This document shows positions 1 to 10,853 of a stretch of DNA of 64,000 nucleotides, piece after piece. The notes below the pieces were generated by a model. That model ran no database searches, was not told the DNA's origin, and saw only the letters and a program-made list of their open reading frames with translations. Numbering within the stretch: position 1 is the first letter of the stretch; every line of letters starts with the position of its first letter. The stretch is from positions 22,367,115-22,431,114 of the forward strand of contig CM028887.1 of NCBI GenBank assembly GCA_016801885.1, read 5' to 3'. The translations under genes and the position numbers were made by a program. Source of the DNA: Toxotes chatareus (Eukaryota > Chordata > Actinopteri > Toxotidae).

Positions 1-2484
1 AAATGTACCTTAATGTGGACAGCTGCTGTCAAAGGCTTCTGTGGTCCTAGAGTCAGTGGACAGCCTGCCAGCAGCGTAGAGAGTTTTTAAGTGACCCTCA
101 TCTTTCTAAGCAGTGGGAGAAGGTCAAAGTCAGGGGTGGGAGCTCACGGCTGCCTACTTAACTACTCCTCTCCCATCGAGACTTCAAGCTTGTATTACCT
201 GCTGTATGATGTCACTATGGCTGACTCACAGCTCGCAATTCCTGCATTAGCTGAGACAGTGTACATGATGAGGATGTAGGTGAAGGGCTGGGTGAAGTGT
301 AATGGAGAAGGGAGCAGGAGGGGTGGGAGGAGTGGAGTGGTTTGCTTTCCAGATCTCATGCAAGCCTCAGCTTGAGCTTCAGAACTTGCATATTGTATCT
401 TTTTAAGTGTAAATGAATCTAAGAAGCATTCAAGATGAACCAAAATTCAATTGGTCAAACCATCACCTCCGGGGGAGGTTTGAGAAGCATTCTAGCTAGA
501 TGTTGAAAAGGTATACGCATCTGTCTCTCCAAGAGGCATCTTTAATCTTTAATCCTCCCATAGTGTAACTATGCCAGGAGGTGTCTGTGGTAACAGCCAG
601 TCGCTGTTGGATTTTCTTAATACATCCATGGTTTGTTTCCTCTGTCCTTGCAATAATGAAAGCTAGAGTTACACTAAAATAACCCTAAAATTAACCATGG
701 TCTAAGTAAAGCAACAAGGAAAAGCAAAAATAAATGTCTAATCTCAGCATGTTACACAACCATTTCTTAGTCCACACCTTCATAGTAAAGACTTATTCTC
801 CGGCTCATGGCCCCAAAGCTACAATGTAGTCCATGCCTTTGCAGCTGTATCAAAATATCATTGCTAATGCTTTCAGACAGATTACTGTTCATCAGCAAAA
901 CAAAGACAACTGAGAAAATAACAGCAATACATAAATATTAAAATAAAGCTTTCATTAAGGCTTGGGTTTCTCAATTCAGAACATCTCTCTTTGGAAGAGA
1001 GGTTTTTGGATATTAACTCCACTGATGAGAAGCCAGTGAAACACAGACAGAATGGTGGGCCATATTTGGCCTGTACATAAATCCTGGTCATTGCGTAGTC
1101 CAGATTTCCTGTTCTAATGGTTGTTTCACACTCTGACATATAGAGACTGAGAGCTCTTTAATTTGTCTTAAAAAGGCCTTTTCCCAAGAAAATGTCAACA
1201 TGTAGACTACATTGTAGAGCTGTGATTTATGAACTGGCCGTCAGGAAACTTTTTAGCAGTTAACGGATATTAAAGCTCTTCATAAAAAGTCCACATTTAA
1301 AGTTTCCATTCACAGACGAAAGTGGGTTTGAATGGTTGGATGACCTGTTTAAATGCATTTGAGGTATCTTGCCAATGGAACTGAATAATACCTCTTTTTA
1401 ATTATTAGGTTTTGCTGACGCTGGCTTGGTGGTGAAACAACAGAAGTAGTTTATGTCATTCTCTTTAATAGTCACAACTAAAATGTTTGTATGTCACATA
1501 AATGCATGGCATTTGTGTGCTAAACATGCTGGTAAATGCCTGCAGGGAAACTGGGCAGGATTGATGTCATTCTGTATAGAGTGTGGCACTGCAGGCTGCA
1601 GCTGTGGGTTGTCAGGTTGTTGTAAATTGCTGTAACTCACTCACTCATTAATGCCTGTTGGATGGTTGGTGCTTGTCCAGTGGTGTGCTTATACCAAATT
1701 ACAGTTGGTGCTCATCCAGTCGCATCTTTACATGCAAACTGCTCGGTGGTGGCAGTGCCTTGTCGATCATGTGGCCATACACAAGTTCAAATGAAGTTCA
1801 GTCAGCAACATTGTAGTCTCATTCCCTTGCATGCAAATGAAATAATGGAAACCACACACATAATGCAAATGACCTCAAAGGCGTTTAAAAATACAAAGTA
1901 CTCTGGTGCTGGTTGCGACACGGTGACGGTGGTTGGTAAGAAAAGCTGCACAGCCACACACACTGTTGACCTCTGAGCCAGAGCAACTAAAGGCTAAATG
2001 GTAAGGTTATTTCCTGAAGTGTGTGGTCATGGACACAGAACGAGTGAAACTATCAACTTTTCAAATTGTCAACACGTACAGTTTTAGACAGGACTGGATA
2101 CAGCAGCCAATTCTGATGTTGGCATGTTACAGAGGTTTGTTCACTAGAGATGTCAACACTTGACCAAAGCTAAATTTACCATAGACTTTTAAAAAGTCCT
2201 TGAAGTCTTCTAAGTTAAGAGGCCCTCTGTATAACTGGCAGACTGTAAAAATGATTTGCAGAGATTCACCGGGTGTTTGATATTTAGGGATGTGTGGTGA
2301 GTTTCTTTCCACCTTGAGGATCTGTCCACTTGAGTGAAGGGAATCCAGAGTAGAGGTGTAGTGGAGGGAAAAGCTAGAGAGAGAGAGATATGACATAATC
2401 CAAACTGAGATTGGTTGCTCTGTGATATCTTGCTTCTCAGCTCCACAGACTTAATCAATAGCTGCCACTGAGGAAGAAGGAAGC
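1..2484. other. unassigned non-coding stretch
   Basis: No gene is supported. Open frames on both strands are at most about 100 codons, low in complexity and without recognisable domains. The sequence is moderately AT-rich and free of long simple repeats. There is a small imperfect local duplication near 1660-1725, where a segment beginning GTTGGTGCT recurs about 44 bases later. Nothing else stands out. Confidence 0.6.
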
Positions 2485-2485
2485 A

Positions 2486-2509
2486 CTCTCTCTCTCTTTC
2501 TCTTTCTCT

Positions 2510-2555
<46 letters not shown>
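2486..2555. repeat. compound (TC)n(CA)n microsatellite
   Basis: An interrupted TC tract of nearly 50 bases (2486-2532) runs directly into a CA tract (2532-2555). The homopyrimidine part could form a triplex and the CA part could adopt Z-DNA. It is a likely length-polymorphic locus. Confidence 0.95.
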
Positions 2556-2556
2556 T

Positions 2557-4904
2557 AACTGTCACCGAGGAGGAAATGTTGAAGCTAATGAGAAAGGCTT
2601 AAAGACATCTTTCTAGCTGTCCTCTTCTGGGACACATGGACACACTGGTCTACCTATTGCTCGTCTCAACAGAGCAAAACAACATGGGACTCAGAACAGC
2701 CTTTTACAGAGCACTTGCTGTGTATTCACCTTTCATAACGAGGCTGACTACTGTAGAATTATTCACATGCAACACTGAAAAAAACTGGCATCACAGTGTG
2801 AAATGGAAGAAGTACAATACGGCAGTGTAACTCCCATATGGCAGCAGAAAGAAGAAAAGGAAAAAAAAAATCACAACCTTATTTGCAGCAGATTTCTATA
2901 TAAAAGAAAATCCGATTCAGCTGCTGTATTCTTGCAAGCAAACTTGTACAATGCGTCTGTAAACACTGAGGCACAATAAGAATATTTTCTAGTGAGGAGT
3001 ACTGATACTTCTTCCAACTAAATTTGAGAAAATTCTCCCTTTTCTTCCAGTCTAAAGTCAGGTCAAAGTGTTTTTCAAACTTAATTTTAATATTTATAAG
3101 GGAAGAAAATAGAAATGTTTGGAGATACACCCAGTTTGCTCGTTTAGCCTTCAAATGCAACTCATAAAGCAAGATATGGCGCCACCATATAGCTACACTG
3201 TTAGCATGTGAATTATCAAGCTTATACAACTTTTCCTTGATGGATGTTTAGTTAGCAGCTAAGTTAGCAAGCCGTGGTGCCACAAAACATGTCCATGCTT
3301 GTAGATACAAAGGAGACAGTAGCTGGAAAGCATCGCATTGAAGTCTGCTCTTTATGTGTTATGTCTCAGGCTGTTGTCTGGTGTTTCCAACGGCCAATGA
3401 AATGATAACACCAATGCTTTATGCAACTGCATTTTAAAATGATTCGATTGGCTTTATGTAAAGAGGCTGTCTTTCTATGTAGACATAAAAACACATTGTC
3501 GCATTGACTGCACGGACAAGACACTGCCATCAACACAAAACGAAACAAAAAGTATGTCATTTAGAAAGCAGATCTGTATGCTGCAGCAGAAAAACAACAT
3601 ACTGTTTAATCTGAGAAGGCACATGCATGCAAATATATACGCTGGAACACCTGGAGAGTGTTGCTGTCCTGTATATACCATATATTGAGGCTAACTGTGG
3701 ATGGTGGACCACGACACGGTCCAGTAGATGTTCTGCCGGTGCATGAAGACACCAGCAGGAAACCACACCAGCTTCACTGCAGGAGTGATAAATAGACATT
3801 AGTACTGACGACCCAATTACCTGCAGCTGCGATAGCAGCACCACGCCAGCTACAGCTGCATGCCAGCCCAGACAGATGCACCACACCTCACTGCCACAGC
3901 CAAGTCTCCCCTTGTTGTATCCCACAGGTGCCCTGTGGGTAATTTTGTAAAAGGAAATTATCATGTAAAATATATGATGGCATTGTTTTTTCCATGAAGA
4001 ATATAAAACAATAACTAAAAGTTAATCTTTATAAATCCTGGACATGAAACAAGCCTTATTTATTTATTTTTTTTGGTTAAAAATGAACATATCTGAATTT
4101 CCTTCTGCTTTAAGAGCCAACTTTAAGTAAATCTACCGAGTTCTGTCGCATGTGTTGTGAATTCATATGAAAGCACTGATTGCCAGAACTCTTTAATAGC
4201 TGACAGATGCTACTAATTGGCATTCAACCAAAGCAAGTATTTGCCATGCAATTAAGTGAAGCTGCATTTACTACAGGTTTCCCTCAAGAAGCACAGGCAG
4301 CAGAGTGGGTCAAAGTGCCATTACAGGGCTCATTATTTTACACCTTGATTTCTCATTAAAAATTCACGAAAGAGGAAAGATGAAACAGGAAATGGACTCT
4401 GGGCCACAACACAGGTCACAAACCTACAAGCTTAGTATGTACATGCACAGCCACAACGCCAGTTCAGGACAATACCAGTGATGGATCGACTGTATGTGCA
4501 CATAAAACATATTTATATACCGTAGATTCCTTATTCCAGTGGGCAGTGGTTTTCTCCTCTTCACTAATAAGATACACATTCAAACAGTGTTTTCGCTAAG
4601 TAACATCATAGATAGGTTTCATCATAGGTTTTGCATTTTCCAAATCTATCGCATAACAGCACTCTCATGCCAAATGTAAATTGAGAGACATATTCCTCCC
4701 TTATGTCCATACTGGCAATGAGAGATCCCCCTTTTGTTGGAACTATACTAAAAGAAATAGGAACCAAAATCAGCAGGACATCATTTTAAACTTTAGACGA
4801 AGCTAATATGAGGTTTCAGAAACTTGCAAAGTTACAATAAACCTGCATACAGCTACTTGATTTGACGACCTTAGATTGCTAAAGCCTCAAATTAGCTTTG
4901 GCTA
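2557..4904. other. unassigned non-coding stretch
   Basis: No recognisable gene or mobile element. A minus-strand open frame of 135 codons (3557-3964) is Cys- and His-rich, matches no family I know and lacks a credible coding context, so it is not called. At 4095-4380 the sequence is free of simple repeats and contains several ATTA/TAAT and octamer-like cores (for example around 4235-4260), so it could be a regulatory element; this is inference only. Confidence 0.55.
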
Positions 4905-4905
4905 A

Positions 4906-4906
4906 T

Positions 4907-4936
<30 letters not shown>
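4906..4936. repeat. (TA)n microsatellite with short TG end
   Basis: Alternating TA of about 20 bases, passing into a short mixed TATG/TG stretch. This is a simple sequence repeat. Confidence 0.9.
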
Positions 4937-4937
<1 letters not shown>

Positions 4938-5390
4938 ATTTAATAGAGATTATTCCCAGTTAAAATGTAAATTATATTTGTTACCTGGATATCAACTGCC
5001 AACGCCAAATCAGACTATTCAGAAGAACTTTGGTTTTTGGATGACAACATTAAATGCATCGAACTACAACAAGCAAAGGAAGGAAGTGGAGGAGGTATAG
5101 CTTGGCCTTCAGATCCTCTGATGAGTACACTGCATCCTTCCAAGGATGTGCCTCATGAATGAAGATAAAGCTTTTTATCTCCTTAGTCACAAAACACATA
5201 AAGAGACACATACACCTGCACATTTGAATCTATACATAGCACAGTCAGAGTGCACACAAAGCGGCAGTGTCAATAAAAATTACAAAAAGACACTGAATAA
5301 TGTGGGATGTGTGAAAATCATCTTTCACAATTTCACAGCCCTTTCTCTCACTTCTGTCTCTGTCGATTCACTAACATGTTTCTGCATGGA

Positions 5391-5423
5391 GACACACACA
5401 CACGCACACACACACACACACAT
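5391..5423. repeat. (CA)n microsatellite
   Basis: A CA tract interrupted by a CG step near 5403 and ending in ATGCACA. It inflates an apparent plus-strand reading frame that reads as alternating His/Thr. Confidence 0.9.
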
Positions 5424-7584
5424 GCACACTGTCACCTTAATGTTCAATTGTAGCAATTATGGGTACATTGGCTGTCCATTTACATTCTTCTTTTATCCAA
5501 CAAGCTTCTCCCAACCTGGAGTCAAACACTGCAAGTCTTTCTCTGCAAATCCTATTTTACTCTCTCCTTGAACCACTCCTCCAACAGACATGACTTTCCC
5601 TGTCTCTGAACTGTGTGCGTGACGGTGTGCGCACGCTCTTATTCATGTGTATGAGAGAAAAGTGAGTGAATTCATCAACCAATAACAGGACCCTAAATGA
5701 ATACTGTAGATATCAGGTTTCCATGCTCCTGTTCACAAATATTTTGTCCATCTTATATTGTCAGGTTGTGGAGGTATATTGCTACGACTGCTGTTCTCCC
5801 TCAACCCCTTACTTTCTCTCCTGTCCAGTCAACTTGTTATTGCTCTTGCTTCCTTTTTGCCCACCAATTCACCAATTTCCTCCTCTGTTCTGTCACTTTG
5901 GCTCACTGCTGCTGCATTTTGTTTTGTTTTTTTCCTAAACTCTCTTGTTATCACGGCTGGCAACTCAGTAAAACACCCTGACATGCGTCTGCCTCTCCAT
6001 AACAATAAACATGATTTAGCCCCCTGTTGTTTAATAGAGGAAATCTCATTCAATTGACAGACTTCCTTGCATGTGAGATTGGTTTGATCATGTATAAATG
6101 TGTCATCCAGTCTGATGAGAGTAGTTCTATCACATACATATAAGTGCATAGAAACCCATATCTTTTTTATTTTACTCACATCTTATTTCAAATTTGACAG
6201 AAACCTTGAATGTTCTTTGAGAGCAGGAGGGAGTGCCTTTAATATTTTTGAAAGGAAGCTATATCCTCCTCTTGGCTTCTTTATCCTTGAGGAGGACAGG
6301 TTTCCTTTCATCACTTTTTTTCTTCTACCTCTCCTCCTCCTCCGCAGCCATGGGCTCATTCTAAAAGCTCTTGTTACTTCTCTCTGATCCTCTGCTCTCC
6401 ACTCCTTATTGTGCCTAAACCTTTCTCTTCTCCCAAGGTAAAAGTCGCTGAACTTTGTGAAATGGCAACAGCATGTGTTTTTTTTTTTATCTTTCATTCA
6501 GTGGTCCAGGCATAAAGTGCTGAAAATCTGTTTTTTTTTTTTTCGTTTCTGTTATTACTATGAATTTTTACTCTCAGGACTTTTACTGAAGAAAAAAAAT
6601 ATTCACATAAAAACTTAAATATTCAAGTGGAGGGCAATCCTACGTTTATGTTACTATCTCGTACCTCTAGCTGGTTTCAGAATGTGATGACTTGATGATT
6701 AGCAGCATTTACCACATGCTGTCTGACACAAGTTTTGTCATTCGTGTAACTGCTGCACAACCAGTTGAAGAAAATGCTCACGAAGCATGATCGCCATTAT
6801 CCAGAGGAAACTTTATTCTTTTAACAGGGCTTTGACATGTTCATGTCTTCTGTTCAAGCGCTTTGACAGATTGCTTTTGGAGTGTTGTGCACTGGGCAGG
6901 TGATTCTGACCCAGCTGACATTTCACTGTGATATTCTCATTTTGACATGACGTCAATTCTTGATAATAAGAACAACATCAAAGCATCCGGACTCCTTTGC
7001 CATTTCGTACATTTTTTTTCCCTGACCTGCATACACATGCACTCACAGCTGAAGGAACAGTGAGCAAAAGCAAAATAATTTGACCATGACAGATTTTGTC
7101 ATAGGTTTGAATTCAAGGCCAGAAAATGTAATGTAATAGCCACAAATCAAACAGTAGTTATTTACACAGCTGTGTTGCTGGGAAAGTACAGTTATGAAAT
7201 TACAGTAGCACATTAACTTGTAAGGTATTACCCCCAACAGAGTAGATGCATTAAAAGAAACAGTATTAATACTATAGGAATTGAAGATAGTTGTGTACAG
7301 GAGTGTCATGTTTTCACACACAATCACTGTAACTACACTCGCTAAACAGAAGAAAATAGACTTGAAACGTAAAAATGCGCTGTGGGTCACATAGCTCGGG
7401 CATGTAGCCTTAGTTAAATGCAAGATATTATGCGGCCTGTGCAGACGGCTGATTAAAGCAGGAGTTTATCTGTCCTGTCAGGCACATGTGAGATGGATGA
7501 GTGAAAAACGCAGCTGGAATTCCTCATGTGTAGACTCGCTGCTTGATGACAAGATTAACACCACTCTCACGTCTGTACTGCAAA
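5424..7584. other. unassigned non-coding stretch, partly pyrimidine-rich
   Basis: No gene seen. Pyrimidine-rich runs (about 5780-5940 and 6300-6450) and poly-T tracts (about 6479-6490 and 6531-6543) produce several overlapping low-complexity frames. Between 7040 and 7430 the sequence is unique-looking but unassigned. Confidence 0.55.
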
Positions 7585-7587
7585 TTT

Positions 7588-7900
7588 GTAGCCACCAGAC
7601 TATTTATGTGCTGGACTATTTCCTGGTCAGCGGCAGTCACGTGGTGGAAGTAACTTCTCGTTACCGTGAAATTTCTCAGGCAACAGGTGGCAACTGCAGG
7701 AAGCCACTTCTCCCTGCTCCTTACTCCTAAACAAACAACATGTTAATTGCGAAGTCTAATTAACTGAAAAGTAAGAGGCCAATTGTGAGTCTGTTGCCTG
7801 TAGCTTCAGCACTACTAGAAACATATTTGAGTGGTATCCGTCATCTCATCTAACTCCACGAAAGATAACAAAGCGTATTTCTTTAAGGACAGCTTGCTGT
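7588..7900 (+). repeat. dispersed teleost repeat, family A, copy 1 (3' half)
   Basis: From about 7600 (TTTATGTGCTGGACTATTTC) to about 7890 this resembles a very common teleost interspersed repeat that I recognise from fish genomes in general. Its characteristic end reads roughly 'ATCTCATCTAACTC ... AAAG..AACAAAGCGTATTTC'. The same end block recurs at about 37010-37060 in this window, and the middle block recurs near 14740-14960. No coding capacity is visible. The family name and class are not certain, and the outer boundaries are approximate. Confidence 0.6.
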
Positions 7901-8423
7901 TGAAACAGTTTCTCCTTCAGATTCCCTGCTACTGACTGAATAAATTCCACACTGTGACATCAATATCTAAAATATAGGATTTTATGTCAGTAACAGATTA
8001 AATCTTATGGCTCCTTCTTCCTAAAAATGAGCATGATCTTGATTTACTCCATTTTATAAATAGAATAAATTATACAAATCTGGCGACAGACTGAATCCGT
8101 TCCTCTCTCTGCTACCAATAATTTAAGCACCAAACGTCAAAGCAGTTGCAGACAACAGCATGCGTTTGACAAAACACACTCACATAATTTTTCACTATGG
8201 GCTGCTTATCAATTCATTCGTTTATTTTGCGGGGTGCTAAGACTGGCAATCTTTGAGGCAGATTTTGAGAGTTTATATATTTGTATGTTTGTGGTACGTC
8301 TGCATATTTGTACGTCAGGGGGGATGCAAAGGAGGAAGAAGGAATAAAGGATAACATCTGGTGCATCACATCTGCCCTAGGCCTGCTCACCACGGGGAAT
8401 CATTAGAGAAATCACACACATAT

Positions 8424-8424
<1 letters not shown>
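7901..8424. other. unassigned non-coding stretch
   Basis: An AT-rich segment between a dispersed repeat and a long CA microsatellite. No gene, repeat or motif is recognised. Confidence 0.6.

Positions 8425-8518
<94 letters not shown>
8425..8518. repeat. long perfect (CA)47 microsatellite
   Basis: An uninterrupted CA tract of about 94 bases, the longest simple repeat in the window. On the minus strand it gives a spurious alternating Cys/Val open frame (8377-8628). Perfect dinucleotide tracts of this length are normally highly polymorphic. Confidence 0.98.
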
Positions 8519-8519
<1 letters not shown>

Positions 8520-8562
8520 CATTGACAGAACCCTTCATAAGATATAAAATGGTAAACTGGAC

Positions 8563-8624
8563 ATATGGATGGATGGATGAACTGCTGGATGACAAATATG
8601 ACACATACACACACACACACACAC
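8563..8624. repeat. (GGAT)n and (CA)n short tracts
   Basis: A short GGAT tetranucleotide run (about 8566-8579) is followed by a CA tract at 8601-8624. Both are simple repeats close to the long CA tract. Confidence 0.85.
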
Positions 8625-9844
8625 TCAAACACAGAGAAAGAGAGAGACCAATATAATGAAACCCTGCTGAGAGTGATGTGTCACATTACACATTTCCATG
8701 CAGCCATGAGCTATGATCACTATCAGCCAAGCTGGCTTTGATGTACAAGCTCTCATTCCCTCTGACTCTCTCTCCGCTTTGTCTCACAATAATCTAGATG
8801 ACTACCATTCCAGGAGACTGATAGAACACGGTTGTGTGTTTTGTGTGCTTGCTGAGCGTTTTGTGTTACAGCATGTGTATTATATTTTCTCTCTGTTTGT
8901 GTGTGCAGTTATGTGTGTGGATCTGTTTGTACTCTGAGCAGAGATAGTGGCTCATTTGTGGTGTCATAGCCTGATTTTACAGTGAGGCTGGAGTTTGGCA
9001 ACATCAAAGGCTCAAGACAAAACCTAGTGGCTACAAGAACGTTTTCATCACCGCTTATCATTGTTTTACTTAATTGCTTTTACTTAATTGGGTTGATGTG
9101 TGGTTAGTTTGCTATATGGATTGAAACCAACGTATATCCCTGACTCATGGCAACATGCTTCTCAGTTTTTCTTTATCAGACAGACATCTGTAGCACACTG
9201 CTCCATCTACACACGTTTGTAGACGTACACTCCTTTACTGACGGTTAACAGAACCTGTAACCACGTCACAGCAGTCTCACCAGATGATTACAGATGAGTC
9301 AGCCTCAGATCAGTCTATCTAGTCCTGCACCAAATTCATACACAGCAATTATGCAAAGGCACAGCGATAAAGCAGTGTATTACCAAAGCCCACAACAATA
9401 ACACATTACACAGTTCTAGCTCAATTAACCTATGATATATGCATTATTGCCTGGAGATAATTTAAGTTTACACACCTCCTGACTCACAGCATTGAAATTT
9501 GACGACAATAATTAAAGCTTAGCAATATGACCTGAGAAATAGCAAACAATATAAGTCCTCTCAACTAACAAAGAACACGAACAGACAAACACTGAATGAG
9601 AAAAGTTTACTGCATTGGTCAGCTGTTTGTCTTGTCTTCTATCATCAGACTTATATAAGACCAATATAAGCCCTGGACGTACTTGCCAAAACCTAAACTA
9701 ATAAGTGCATCCAGTAGTGCTCGTGTTAGGTTCTATTCTTGATATAAAAATCTGATAATGTTAATCGATATGCAAATTAAACAAACACCAGTGTCTCTGG
9801 AGACAGCAGCTCCAGCTGCTCAAATGAGAGGATTTGCTGCTTTT
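8625..9844. other. unassigned non-coding stretch
   Basis: No gene or recognisable mobile element. Small frames such as 8713-8937 on the plus strand have no family resemblance. Confidence 0.6.
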
Positions 9845-10047
9845 CTTAATTTTATGACAGTCAACTGAATATTTCTGTGCTTTGGACTCTTGGTTGGACA
9901 AAACAAGCTATTTTAATATGTCACTTTGGGGTTTGGGAAATTGTGATAAGCATTTTTAACTACCTTCTGGTATTTTATAGACAAAATGTTCAATAGAAAA
10001 TAATTTGCTGATTCACTAGAGTTGCATATTTCTGCTGCAGCTGCCAA
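9845..10047 (+). repeat. common teleost interspersed repeat (class uncertain)
   Basis: The segment reading approximately 'GACTCTTGGTTGGACAAAAC ... TTTGGGAAATTGTGATAAGC ... ATTTTATAGACAAAATGTTC' matches my memory of an abundant repeat in perciform and other teleost genomes. Copies of it usually continue into a run of ATTAATCGAT-like sequence; here that end is degraded. It lies directly upstream of a family B copy. No coding capacity is seen. Confidence 0.6.
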
Positions 10048-10049
10048 TT

Positions 10050-10420
10050 TAAGCTATGGCAATCAGTAATATTTATATTAACAATGATCTAATGACTACA
10101 AGTGAGGTGAAAGGGGTCCCACATAGTGACAAACCCTCTGAGGTTTACCCCCGACTGTGGTACCCCTCAGCTGTACAGAGCTTTTATAGAAACTTTCAGC
10201 TCATTATTTTACTTTTCTAGGCTGAAACTTTGGCGTAAATAAAGCCCCACTGTACGCTCCCTACTCAGAACTGAACAGCACACACCCACCGCCTCTGGTG
10301 AACACTGTGGAAAATTTAGCGACCAAGGAGCCAGATGTTTTCTTTAAGAGATGGTGGAGCCCAAAGCGGAGCTAAGAGAGTGAATATTGGATTTACACAT
10401 TCTGGTTGGTCCCAAACATA
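10050..10420 (+). repeat. dispersed repeat family B, copy 1
   Basis: Shares an ordered series of blocks with 26390-26700 and 30555-30960: AAAGGGGT..., GACAAACC, CTCAGCT, TTTATAG, TTTCAGCTCATT, then (shared with the 30.6 kb copy) CCCCACTGTACGCTCCCTAC, CTGAACAGCACACA, GATGAACAC/GGTGAACACT-like and ATTTAGCGACCAAGGAGCCA-like blocks. This is a non-coding teleost repeat. Its 3' end is interrupted at 10421 by a TTAA-flanked element. Confidence 0.75.
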
Positions 10421-10853
10421 TTAACCCCTTAACATTCCTGCCAAAGTGGGATATATTTTCGAACTGGAATGATCCGATTGCAACTTTTCATCATTTCTCA
10501 TCATCATTTATGGACCTAAAAACATATGTCTTTGACTGTATTTTTCCACTGGACGTGATTCTTTGAACATTTCCGGACAAAACAAGACCATTGTTGTTGT
10601 TGTTGCTATTCGTGTTGGAACTGCAGGCTGCAGTTTCCTAAACATTATTAATTTTGTGTTTTTTAGAAGATGGTTTAGTTGTACCTGTTTAGTTGTTGTT
10701 GTATCTTGTAAATGTTTATATCACTGAAAAGATAAGACTCTCAGCTTTCACATGCTGTGCTGCATGTGCACCACCTTAAATGTAGTAGTTATGTAGGTAC
10801 GATAAAACACAGAAATGTCAGAGAAATAGCATGTTAAAATTTTAACGGGTTAA
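10421..10853. mobile_element. piggyBac-type MITE with TTAA target duplication
   Basis: The element is bounded by TTAA at 10421-10424 and TTAA at 10850-10853. Immediately inside, the left end reads CCCCTTAACATT and the right end, read on the minus strand, reads CCCGTTAAAATT. These are terminal inverted repeats matching at 10 of 12 positions. TTAA duplication with CCC-starting inverted repeats is the hallmark of the piggyBac superfamily. The interior (about 425 bp) has no transposase frame, so it is non-autonomous. It contains a short (TTG)n run near 10592-10607 and a perfect 14-bp palindrome at 10833-10846 that overlaps the right terminus. It may be inserted inside the family B copy that precedes it. 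Confidence 0.65.

Noticed and set aside
3557..3964. 135-codon minus-strand open frame
   Set aside because: No domain, no family resemblance, unusual Cys/His-rich composition, and no splice or promoter context.
8377..8628. Minus-strand frame rich in alternating Cys and Val
   Set aside because: It is the translation of the CA microsatellite.
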